5,161 nt of DNA from Anaerolineales bacterium. Lineage in GTDB: Bacteria; Chloroflexota; Anaerolineae; Anaerolineales; UBA4823. The stretch lies in contig JADYYC010000292.1 in NCBI GenBank assembly GCA_020853835.1, forward strand, positions 1 through 5,161. Direction: 5' to 3'. Of the stretch, positions 1 through 5,161 are shown one piece after another. Both the position numbers and the translations under genes were made by a program. Under the pieces are notes generated by a model. That model saw only the letters and a program-made list of their open reading frames with translations, ran no database searches and was not told the origin of the DNA. Positions within the stretch are counted from its first letter, which is position 1. Every line of letters begins with the position of its first letter.

Positions 1-2406
1 CAGCGCAGAGCCCCGCCCTCCAGACAATACCTCATACTGAGCCGAGGCAGACAGACCGCCCAATAACCCCTGAACCTGCCTGGGATACGAATCATAATAC
101 GGACGAATCACCGGCTCGTTTTGGGCGCTGGACACCACGATCATCGGCGTATCGCCACGCAATGGCTGCGTCTGTTCGATCCACATTCGAACGGTGTCCG
201 GGTTTTCTGAGGCAACCAGTATGAGCGAAAAATCGTTGATCGAATTGACACGAAAGAGCGCAGGGTTGTCCCAGGCATTTTCGCCGTTGGTATCGAACGC
301 AACCACGCCCCGAGGATCCTGTGCAAAAGCCAGGATGCCCGTCAAGCCTCCGGGGATGAAACCAAGATTGGTATACGCGCTCTGGTTCACGGCTTCCGCC
401 CCTGGCGTTAATGTATGCATCAATTGCTCTGCTTGAAGCGGGCCGACGGGCAGGGTGGAGACCAGCGCCAGGTGCCCCCCGCCAGCGCGGATATGCGCCA
501 GCACCGGTTCGAGGTTGACCGCCATCTCGCCTGAGAAGCCCGGCGAATAATCCACCGCGACCAGGACGGGGGAACCCGGTGGTAAGCCGGAGACCAACTG
601 GTTGACCGCAAATGCCTGCGCGTTTAAAGCAGGCGGGCCGAAATTCAGCGGCGTTGCAAGCAGTGAGAAAAAGATGACCACAAACAGGATGACGCCTATG
701 GAAATGCGCTGCAAGCTTTGGAACTTGACGATCGGCGTGTGTGGTAGAGGTTTTGGCGAGCCTTCCTGTGCAAGTAATTCTGCCAGCATGCTCGCCTGCG
801 ACTCGTGCATCTCGGAGATTTGCGGCCGTTGAGCATAGGCCGGCGGTCTGACCGAACGAATAATTTCAGGCTCAGCTGGCAATGCGCCGATCAAGCCTGC
901 CAGGGGGCCGGCTTTCTCGGGTTGTTCCTGGTCTCCAAGATCCAGCCGCCCCTCGAGGTCCAAGGCTTCCATCGGGCGCATCGCCTTCAACCAGCTTGGT
1001 AAATCAGCGGTTGAAATGGCTTCCTGTCCGATATCGGAGGTGAACGCCGGGGGCTGTTCTTCCGGTTCGGTCTTTACGATCTGTGAGAGCCAGCCCGCGT
1101 ATTGATCATCCGCTTGAGCCTCCCGATCTTCAGGCGCCTGAGGAGGCTTCTCCTCGGATAGAGGCGTTTCCTGAGGCTGTTCCGGTAATCCTGTCTCGAG
1201 TTTTTCTAACCAGCTCAGATCATTGTCAAAAAGTTTCGCCTGGTCCGATTCGGGGAGGTCTGTATCGGGCCCGAAATCCCAGCCCCACGAATCGAAAGCG
1301 GGCTGCTCGATTGCAGCGCCGTCTATCTCGGAAGGCTCGGTTTCTTGCGCGGGAGAAATCTCCCCCGGGGTGGAAATTGGCTCGGTCTCTCCTGATAACC
1401 CCTGCTCTTCTGCGGCAGGCAATTCCAAAGACTCCGCTGCTTGGGGTTGGCTCTCCGCGTCCAATCCAGTCAGCCAGTCTGGGATATATTCCGCAGGCAC
1501 AGCTTCTCTATCGAGCTCTTTGCCGTGCAGAAGATCAGTGGGTGACAGATCTTCAAAAGGTTGTTCTTCGGCTGGCTGCTGCTCGCTGGCAGGCTGTTCA
1601 AAACGCCAGACATCCTCAGGCTGCGCTTCGAGTGGTGGTTCCTCACCCAATAGTGATTCGGTTGAAGAATCAAGCCAGGAGGAAAACTGCCCCTCATTCT
1701 CTGATTGCATAGAAGGTGTCTCGTCTTGAAATTGCGAGGGTTTTGAAAGCCAATCTAAGATGCCTTCTTCACTTTCTTCAGGCGAGAGCCAGGCTGGTAA
1801 ATCAGGCTCGCCAGTTTCTTCGACGGGGGCCGCTTCTTCTGCCATGAATTCATAAATCTGAGGCTCAAGGGGGACTTCCTGACCGGTTTCGTGGTCATCC
1901 CCAAGGGGTTGGGGTTTTTCCGCTTCCTCAGCAAATGGATCAAATCGCGATTCGTTGCCGATTCGACGCATCCATTCAGGGTCTTCATCTTGAAATTGGG
2001 GCAGCTCTGGCTTGTTGTCAGGGAGCGCCGCGCCTGTTTCCGACGACGGGACAATATCTTTCAACCAATCAGGCAGTTCTTCTTCGCTGGCAGAAGCCCC
2101 GCCAAACCCGTCGATGTCTGAGGAAGATTCCCCGAGGAAATGCTCATTTCCTACATCGTCGCGCAGACCTTTCAACCAGTCCGGCACCGGTTCATCTTCT
2201 TCGGCGTCAGAAAGCGCGGGTGGTTCCAGGTCTGAGGAGGAGGCAAGCCAGCGGGCAAAATCGTCTGCATTCGCGCCGGTTTCAGAACCCGCAGCAGATG
2301 ATTCCCCTTCTTGCCAAACCGGTTTCAGGCGCGCCTCGCAGTATTGGCAAGTCTCGGCGTTCTCCGGGTTGACTCTCCCGCACATTGGACAGCGAATCTC
2401 GCTCAC
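1..2406 (-). CDS. Zinc-ribbon, WL-motif-repeat membrane protein (C-terminus cut by window edge)
   Basis: The frame is open for 802 codons from GTG at 2406 to base 1 with no stop, so the C-terminus is missing. The start is supported by GAGGG at 2413-2417, 6 bases upstream, and by a zinc ribbon right at the N-terminus (C6-x2-C9, C20-x2-C23). Residues ~31-560 form a low-complexity acidic linker; residues 31-470 hold about 115 Asp/Glu against 18 Lys/Arg. Eleven W-L/W-M motifs punctuate it, several as PDWL or LPxWL. One membrane helix lies at ~568-587 (IGVILFVVIFFSLLA), preceded by Lys561 and Arg567, which suggests the N-terminus is cytoplasmic. Residues ~600-802 look like an alternating alpha/beta domain with VLVAVDYSPG (614-623), HLALVSTLP (645-653) and LGFIPGG (681-687). 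I infer a cytoplasmic zinc-ribbon and docking tail on a membrane anchor with an outside domain. It is the last visible gene of the operon. The molecular function is unknown; I do not recognise a catalytic motif. Confidence 0.88.
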   Translation of the reverse strand, partial: MSEIRCPMCGRVNPENAETCQYCEARLKPVWQEGESSAAGSETGANADDFARWLASSSDLEPPALSDAEEDEPVPDWLKGLRDDVGNEHFLGESSSDIDGFGGASASEEELPDWLKDIVPSSETGAALPDNKPELPQFQDEDPEWMRRIGNESRFDPFAEEAEKPQPLGDDHETGQEVPLEPQIYEFMAEEAAPVEETGEPDLPAWLSPEESEEGILDWLSKPSQFQDETPSMQSENEGQFSSWLDSSTESLLGEEPPLEAQPEDVWRFEQPASEQQPAEEQPFEDLSPTDLLHGKELDREAVPAEYIPDWLTGLDAESQPQAAESLELPAAEEQGLSGETEPISTPGEISPAQETEPSEIDGAAIEQPAFDSWGWDFGPDTDLPESDQAKLFDNDLSWLEKLETGLPEQPQETPLSEEKPPQAPEDREAQADDQYAGWLSQIVKTEPEEQPPAFTSDIGQEAISTADLPSWLKAMRPMEALDLEGRLDLGDQEQPEKAGPLAGLIGALPAEPEIIRSVRPPAYAQRPQISEMHESQASMLAELLAQEGSPKPLPHTPIVKFQSLQRISIGVILFVVIFFSLLATPLNFGPPALNAQAFAVNQLVSGLPPGSPVLVAVDYSPGFSGEMAVNLEPVLAHIRAGGGHLALVSTLPVGPLQAEQLMHTLTPGAEAVNQSAYTNLGFIPGGLTGILAFAQDPRGVVAFDTNGENAWDNPALFRVNSINDFSLILVASENPDTVRMWIEQTQPLRGDTPMIVVSSAQNEPVIRPYYDSYPRQVQGLLGGLSASAQYEVLSGGRGSAL
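979..2259 (-). repeat. Acidic linker with eleven degenerate W-L/W-M motifs (protein-level repeat)
   Basis: This part of the zinc-ribbon protein (residues ~50-476) carries a Trp followed by Leu or Met at W53, W77, W114, W145 (WM), W206, W219, W244, W311, W399, W439 and W472. The best copies read VPDWLKGL, LPDWLKDIVP, DLPAWLSPE, IPDWLTGLD and DLPSWLKAM. The usual pattern is an acidic or Leu residue, Pro, any residue, Trp, Leu, then often Lys/Ser/Thr and a further hydrophobic residue. Spacing is irregular (13 to 88 residues), and the DNA between copies is not repeated. They therefore look like short linear motifs kept in a disordered chain rather than a folded tandem repeat. A further aromatic cluster, FDSWGWDFG (371-379), does not fit the pattern. 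The motifs may be docking sites for a partner protein; that is inference. Confidence 0.8.
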
Positions 2407-2408
2407 TC

Positions 2409-3035
2409 TTAACCCTCGTATGGCCGGTCCGCACCCAACAGGATCCGCAGCCCTGTCGCGATTGCACCCAGAGACACTCCGAGAAGAATTGCGCGCGTTC
2501 CCGCTAGCGACCAGGTCTGCGTAACCCAATCGCGCAGCAAGCCGATCTCCGGGATATCGATCCAGGCCACGATCACCGTGGCAGCCAACAGGAAGAACAC
2601 CGTCAATGCAAAAATCAAATTAAAGACCGATAGTTTTTTAGAAAACAGACGGACCAATGTAACCAGCAGCACAACAGCCAGAATTGCGACCAGGCTAGAT
2701 TCAACGGGTAGGAGGAGGTAATTAAAAATCCATAAAGAAGTTTCCGAGGTCAGGCCGAAGAAGACCACCACAACAAAGGTCAGCACGAGCGAAACGATCA
2801 GAATCACGCTAAAAACCCCCTGCTCGCCTCCCGCCTTTACTTTGTTTGCATGGACACTGAACAGGTTGATCACGCCAACCACCAGCGCAACCGCAGACAA
2901 AATCAGAGCCCATTCCAGGAAAACCGAGCGCAACCCGCTTATGATTGGGATGGGGAGAAAATAACCCAGCAGGACGATCCCGCCGGAAACTATCGCAATT
3001 CCGCCCAGGGCAGGTGTCCGCAAGCGAAGTTTCAC
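2409..3035 (-). CDS. Six-helix membrane protein of unknown function, DUF6754 operon
   Basis: A 208-residue protein that is mostly hydrophobic. About six membrane segments can be seen, at residues ~10-27, 40-60, 74-94, 105-128, 135-157 and 176-200, joined by short loops. Both ends are short (MKLRLRT at the start, GADRPYEG at the end), and the basic N-terminus suggests it stays in the cytoplasm. I see no transporter signature, catalytic motif or charged residue pattern inside the helices that would assign a reaction. The start is GTG at 3035, overlapping the stop of the upstream gene as GTGA (3035-3032), with a modest AGGTG-like site at 3040-3044. The stop TAA at 2411-2409 is 2 bases from the next start. 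Position between two other membrane-anchored proteins suggests that it is the integral membrane part of a complex with them. It could instead be a channel or lipid-associated protein. Confidence 0.85.
   Translation of the reverse strand: MKLRLRTPALGGIAIVSGGIVLLGYFLPIPIISGLRSVFLEWALILSAVALVVGVINLFSVHANKVKAGGEQGVFSVILIVSLVLTFVVVVFFGLTSETSLWIFNYLLLPVESSLVAILAVVLLVTLVRLFSKKLSVFNLIFALTVFFLLAATVIVAWIDIPEIGLLRDWVTQTWSLAGTRAILLGVSLGAIATGLRILLGADRPYEG
2413..2417 (-). promoter_or_regulatory. Ribosome binding site for the zinc-ribbon protein
   Basis: The minus strand reads GAGGG here, 6 bases before GTG 2406. It lies within the last codons of the six-helix protein, with that gene's TAA stop between it and the new start. 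It decides the GTG start, which also places the first zinc-ribbon cysteine at residue 6. Confidence 0.6.
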
Positions 3036-3793
3036 AACACACCTGCCAGTTTCATCCCTGCGCCGACGAGGATGATCACGAAGATCACCCAGCGCAGCAC
3101 ATCCTGCGCAAACAAGCTTGCGATGTGCATCTTTCCTGTTTGGAGGTAGGCGCCGGCGGCGAACATCTCTTCACCCACCAACATTTCCTGGGCGCTGGCA
3201 AATAAAATCGCCTGCGCATTAATATTCTCACTGCCGCCGATGGTCAGGCTTTCCGTGCGTTCCGCCGCTTCGCTTATCAGGGCGACCTCGGCGTCGAAAG
3301 ACCCCAGCATCAGATTCACCGACACATGTTCGTCGTAGATAGTCGGCATCACGCCAGCGGCAAACGAATAGGGAGTCAGGCCGCTGAGTTGGCCGGATGT
3401 CGGCTCGAACTGGTATTCGGCGTTGGCCTCTCGATAACCTGAGCGCAGAGCATCCTGAGATAAAATGGAAAGCACTGCTTCTCCGCTCGTCGCCGTTGGA
3501 GGGCGGTCGCTGATTGCCGCAGAGCGAGAAATCCGCTGGATAACGCTCAGCCCGACCATACCGGGCGCGCCACGCAACCCCTGGATGCCGCCATTTCCCA
3601 ACGCGATATGCAGCCGCATTCCTGTCTCGACCGCCAGGCCAATAGAGCGGCGCAAGCGAGCAAATGCTGGAATTTCACGCAATGGCCTGCTTGTCTGGTC
3701 CTTGCGCAAAAGCAGGTATGCAACCATCAATCCAATAAAAAGGACGATGAAAGCTAATCCGATTAGACTTGGTTCAGCCACCTCGCTGCTCAC
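3032..3793 (-). CDS. DUF6754-like membrane protein
   Basis: A 253-residue protein with one hydrophobic helix at each end (~9-29 and ~231-250) and a conserved-looking soluble core between them. Core stretches that I associate with the DUF6754 family are VETGMRLHIALGNGGI (55-70), SRSAAISDRPPTATSGE (89-105), LSQDALRSGY (111-120), SGLTPYSFAAGVMP (137-150), DEHVSVNLMLGSFDAEVALI (154-173) and GEEMFAAGAYLQTG (207-220). The family name is from memory and is less certain than the gene call. The family has no assigned function that I know of. The start is GTG at 3793, with a strong AGGAGG at 3809-3804 and a GTGA overlap with the upstream stop. The two-helix hairpin plan would put the core on one side of the membrane, most likely outside the cytoplasm if the N-terminus is outside or folded back; the topology is not settled by the sequence. 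It is probably the core member of the operon. Confidence 0.9.
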   Translation of the reverse strand: MSSEVAEPSLIGLAFIVLFIGLMVAYLLLRKDQTSRPLREIPAFARLRRSIGLAVETGMRLHIALGNGGIQGLRGAPGMVGLSVIQRISRSAAISDRPPTATSGEAVLSILSQDALRSGYREANAEYQFEPTSGQLSGLTPYSFAAGVMPTIYDEHVSVNLMLGSFDAEVALISEAAERTESLTIGGSENINAQAILFASAQEMLVGEEMFAAGAYLQTGKMHIASLFAQDVLRWVIFVIILVGAGMKLAGVL

Positions 3794-4044
3794 AGATCGG
3801 CCGCCTCCTGCAGCAGATTGATGAACTCTTGTTTACTCGAACTATTCTCCAACAGCCTGGCAAGAGAAGCCAGTCGATCGTCCCGACCGCTTCCGCCCAA
3901 CCATGGTTGGCACAAATAGACAAATTGAGCGCCGATGATTGTCAATGGACCAGAGACCTCTAAAAAGGCGGCTGCCCAATCACTCACCCCCCACCGTTGC
4001 AAGTTCCTTGCCCAAACCTGCCAGATATGCCGGTCTTGCTCCAT
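3790..4044 (-). CDS. Small protein (84 aa), first gene of the DUF6754 operon
   Basis: An 84-residue protein starting MEQDRHIWQVW and ending in the TGA at 3792-3790. The frame could be extended to a TTG at 4068, but that codon lies upstream of the predicted -10 element, so ATG at 4044 is preferred. The N-terminal third is Trp-rich (IWQVWARNLQRWGVSDW) and looks like an amphipathic helix. Residues ~35-55 are hydrophobic (LTIIGAQFVYLCQPWLGG) but short and broken by polar residues, so a true membrane span is uncertain. The C-terminus (SLARLLENSSSKQEFINLLQ) looks helical. I do not recognise a named family or any catalytic residue. Its stop overlaps the GTG of the DUF6754-like gene by 4 bases, so the two are probably translated together. 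It may be a small peripheral membrane subunit or regulator of the operon's complex. Confidence 0.8.
   Translation of the reverse strand: MEQDRHIWQVWARNLQRWGVSDWAAAFLEVSGPLTIIGAQFVYLCQPWLGGSGRDDRLASLARLLENSSSKQEFINLLQEAADL
3804..3809 (-). promoter_or_regulatory. Strong ribosome binding site for the DUF6754-like gene
   Basis: On the minus strand this reads AGGAGG, a perfect Shine-Dalgarno core, 10 bases before the GTG at 3793 and inside the end of the upstream small gene. It fixes GTG 3793 as the start and suggests that the gene can initiate on its own as well as by coupling across the GTGA overlap. Confidence 0.75.
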
Positions 4045-4079
4045 GTTCAAAGTATAGCACAATTCCAATAAAGTTGGAA
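4045..4079 (-). promoter_or_regulatory. Extended -10 promoter, probably leaderless, for the four-gene operon
   Basis: Read on the minus strand, TGCTATACT (4059-4051) matches an extended -10 (TGnTATAAT, with one mismatch in the hexamer). A weak -35, TTCCAA, lies 17 bases upstream at 4079-4074. Only 6 bases (TTGAAC) separate the -10 from ATG 4044, so transcription starting about 7 bases past the -10 would begin at or next to the start codon. No Shine-Dalgarno sequence precedes the ATG, which fits a leaderless mRNA. Confidence 0.55.
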
Positions 4080-4080
4080 T
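4062..4080. repeat. Perfect 7-bp inverted repeat over the operon promoter
   Basis: ATTCCAA (4062-4068) and TTGGAAT (4074-4080) are exact inverted copies around a 5-base centre, TAAAG. The repeat covers the -35 and most of the spacer of the predicted operon promoter, a typical place for a repressor operator. Being upstream of the expected transcription start, it is unlikely to act as an RNA hairpin of that mRNA. Confidence 0.5.
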
Positions 4081-4082
4081 CC

Positions 4083-4097
4083 TTGAAATTTATTCAA
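4083..4097. repeat. Second inverted repeat, upstream of the operon promoter
   Basis: TTGAA (4083-4087) and TTCAA (4093-4097) form a 5-bp inverted repeat around ATTTA. Its centre is 19 bases from the centre of the first inverted repeat, close to two helical turns, so a cooperative pair of sites is possible. A 5-bp palindrome in AT-rich DNA can also arise by chance. Confidence 0.3.
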
Positions 4098-4279
4098 CAA
4101 AATTTTATTTGCCTGGAAACCGAGAGAATTAGGAGCGGGTGATTTAACCAGGTCAATTCAGCCGAACTAAACACAACCTTATTTGTCTGAAATATGACAG
4201 TCCACATGTTTTTATATGTCATTAATTACTATATGAAATCACGAATCCAGACTAAACTAGGTTGGTGAAGAAACGAGCT
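4098..4279. other. AT-rich stretch of the divergent intergenic region, no gene
   Basis: No supportable gene or RNA is seen. The stretch 4181-4240 is very AT-rich and holds two direct copies of TATATG (4213-4218 and 4230-4235, 17 bases apart) and an inverted pair ATGACA/TGTCAT (4194-4199 and 4217-4222). These could be protein binding sites for the nifJ side. No hairpin followed by a T run was found that would serve as a terminator, as expected between two divergent genes. Confidence 0.5.
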
Positions 4280-4309
4280 TTCACAGCTTTTGGATGATAA
4301 TTAGATAAT
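4280..4309 (+). promoter_or_regulatory. Candidate sigma-70-type promoter of nifJ
   Basis: TTCACA (4280-4285) matches the -35 consensus at five of six positions. GATAAT (4304-4309) matches the -10 at five of six, with an 18-base spacer. Transcription would start near 4316, giving an untranslated leader of about 40 bases. The -35 overlaps the right arm of GTGAA-N10-TTCAC (4265-4284) and a direct repeat AGCTTT (4276-4281, 4285-4290), so control at this point is possible. Confidence 0.45.
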
Positions 4310-4341
4310 CTCCCAGGGACAACTGGAAATATCTCGCAAAT

Positions 4342-4345
4342 GGAG
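4342..4345 (+). promoter_or_regulatory. Ribosome binding site of nifJ
   Basis: GGAG lies 10 bases before ATG 4356. It supports that start over the out-of-frame ATG at 4340, which opens only a 13-codon frame. Confidence 0.5.
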
Positions 4346-4355
4346 TCAGAGCAAA

Positions 4356-5161
4356 ATGAAAAGACCTCTTGTCACAATTGATGCAAACGAAGCAACCGCC
4401 TTTATTGCGCACAAATTGAGTGAAGTGATCGCGATTTACCCTATCACCCCTTCTTCTTCGATGGGTGAATTTGCAGATGAATGGTCGGCCCAGAAAATGA
4501 CAAATATCTGGGGTTCTGTACCTCTGGTCGTCGAAATGCAATCTGAAGGCGGCGCGGCAGGTGCGGTTCATGGCGCGCTCCAGACCGGGTCGCTGACAAC
4601 GACGTTCACAGCCTCGCAGGGCCTTCTCCTCATGATCCCAAATATGTACAAGATCGCAGGAGAATTGACCCCAACCGTTTTCCATGTCTCAGCCCGCACA
4701 GTTGCCACGCATGCGCTTTCCATCTTTGGAGACCACTCCGATGTCATGGCAACGCGCGGAACTGGTTTCGCCTTGATCGCCTCGAATTCAGTTCAAGAGG
4801 CGCAGGACATCGCCGCAATCTCGCACATGGCGACCCTCGAAGCCCGCGTGCCATTCATCCATTTCTTTGACGGTTTCCGCACCTCCTCCGAGGTCAACAA
4901 AATTGAACGCCTGACCGTAGAAGACTTGCAGTCACTCATAGACGACGCGCTGGTGCAGGCCCATCGTGGGCGCGGGTTGTCCCCCGACCGCCCCGTGCTG
5001 CGCGGCACAGCCCAAAACCCGGATGTCTTCTTCCAGGGCCGCGAAACTGTAAACCAATATTACAACCACTGCCCAGAGATCGTTCAAAGATCAATGGATA
5101 AATTCGCCCAGCTAACCGGTCGTGAATACCACCTCTTCGATTACGTCGGCGCGCCAGATGC
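4356..5161 (+). CDS. nifJ: Pyruvate:ferredoxin (flavodoxin) oxidoreductase, N-terminal part
   Basis: The first 268 codons of a gene that continues past the right edge. NifJ-type enzymes are single chains of roughly 1,170-1,200 residues that convert pyruvate and CoA to acetyl-CoA and CO2 in the cytoplasm, passing electrons through iron-sulfur clusters to ferredoxin or flavodoxin. The piece seen covers domain I. Family hallmarks are IAIYPITPSSSMGEFADEW (25-43), VVEMQSEGGAAGAVHGALQ (58-76), FTASQGLLLMIPNMYKIAGE (84-103), ALSIFGDHSDVMA (120-132) and PFIHFFDGFRTSSEVNKI (166-183). Thr31, Glu64 and Arg114 fall at the same numbers as the pyruvate- and thiamine-diphosphate-contacting residues described for the Desulfovibrio africanus enzyme, which also supports ATG 4356 as the start. 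The iron-sulfur and C-terminal thiamine domains lie outside the window. No frameshift or missing residue is seen. It is divergent from the neighbouring operon. Confidence 0.97.
   Translation, partial: MKRPLVTIDANEATAFIAHKLSEVIAIYPITPSSSMGEFADEWSAQKMTNIWGSVPLVVEMQSEGGAAGAVHGALQTGSLTTTFTASQGLLLMIPNMYKIAGELTPTVFHVSARTVATHALSIFGDHSDVMATRGTGFALIASNSVQEAQDIAAISHMATLEARVPFIHFFDGFRTSSEVNKIERLTVEDLQSLIDDALVQAHRGRGLSPDRPVLRGTAQNPDVFFQGRETVNQYYNHCPEIVQRSMDKFAQLTGREYHLFDYVGAPD

Noticed and set aside
1083..1729. Two long overlapping plus-strand open frames (about 209 and 168 codons)
   Set aside because: They lie antisense to the acidic linker of the zinc-ribbon protein. Their Arg/Pro-rich and Ser-rich composition is what the complement of Glu/Ser/Pro codons produces, and they lack a convincing ribosome site.
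1755..2054. Minus-strand frame of about 99 codons inside the zinc-ribbon gene
   Set aside because: It is an alternate frame of the same strand with Lys/Arg-rich nonsense composition, while the main frame has the zinc ribbon and membrane helix.
2012..2524. Plus-strand open frame of about 170 codons
   Set aside because: It spans the junction of two minus-strand genes in antisense, is Ser-rich and low in complexity, and shows no domain.
4194..4268. 24-codon plus-strand frame in the intergenic region (begins MTVHMFLYV)
   Set aside because: No Shine-Dalgarno sequence, very AT-rich DNA, and it lies upstream of the best nifJ promoter, so it would probably not be in that mRNA.
4265..4284. GTGAA-N10-TTCAC as a Rex-type redox operator for nifJ
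   Set aside because: The arms recall Rex sites, but the 10-base spacer is too long for the usual site and the outer bases do not match; kept only as an unnamed inverted repeat.
4281..4685. Minus-strand frame of about 134 codons opposite the nifJ start
   Set aside because: The plus strand here encodes an unmistakable NifJ N-terminus; the antisense product has no recognisable feature.
1..5161. CRISPR array, tRNA, transposase or insertion sequence ends
   Set aside because: No regularly spaced identical repeats, cloverleaf-like sequence, transposase motif or paired terminal repeats were seen on either strand.

Overview
The window suggests a genome of the Chloroflexota, probably Anaerolineae. 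This rests on protein style: a zinc-ribbon protein with an acidic linker full of Trp-Leu motifs, a DUF6754-like membrane protein beside it, and a full-style nifJ. No rRNA or marker gene confirms the taxon. Coding DNA is moderately GC-rich, and the single 311-bp gap between genes is clearly AT-rich.

Layout: positions 1-4044 hold a compact four-gene operon on the minus strand, read right to left. It encodes a small protein of 84 residues (4044-3790), a DUF6754-like protein with a membrane helix at each end (3793-3032), a six-helix membrane protein (3035-2409), and a long protein starting at 2406 that runs off the left edge (802 residues seen, no stop). The last has an N-terminal CxxC-x10-CxxC zinc ribbon, an acidic and probably disordered linker of about 500 residues with eleven W-L/W-M motifs, one membrane helix and an alpha/beta domain. 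The first two junctions are 4-bp GTGA overlaps and the third gap is 2 bp. All three downstream genes start with GTG. This points to translational coupling and a shared membrane-associated system whose function is not known to me.

Positions 4045-4355 are the divergent control region. The operon's best promoter is an extended -10 (TGCTATACT) ending 6 bases before the ATG, which predicts a leaderless mRNA. A perfect 7-bp inverted repeat lies over its -35/spacer, and a second inverted repeat lies just upstream of that. On the plus strand a TTCACA-N18-GATAAT promoter and a GGAG ribosome site precede the next gene.

From 4356 to the right edge runs the first 268 codons of nifJ, pyruvate:ferredoxin/flavodoxin oxidoreductase, a central enzyme of anaerobic carbon metabolism. 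It is transcribed away from the operon. Nothing but the shared control region links the two functionally.
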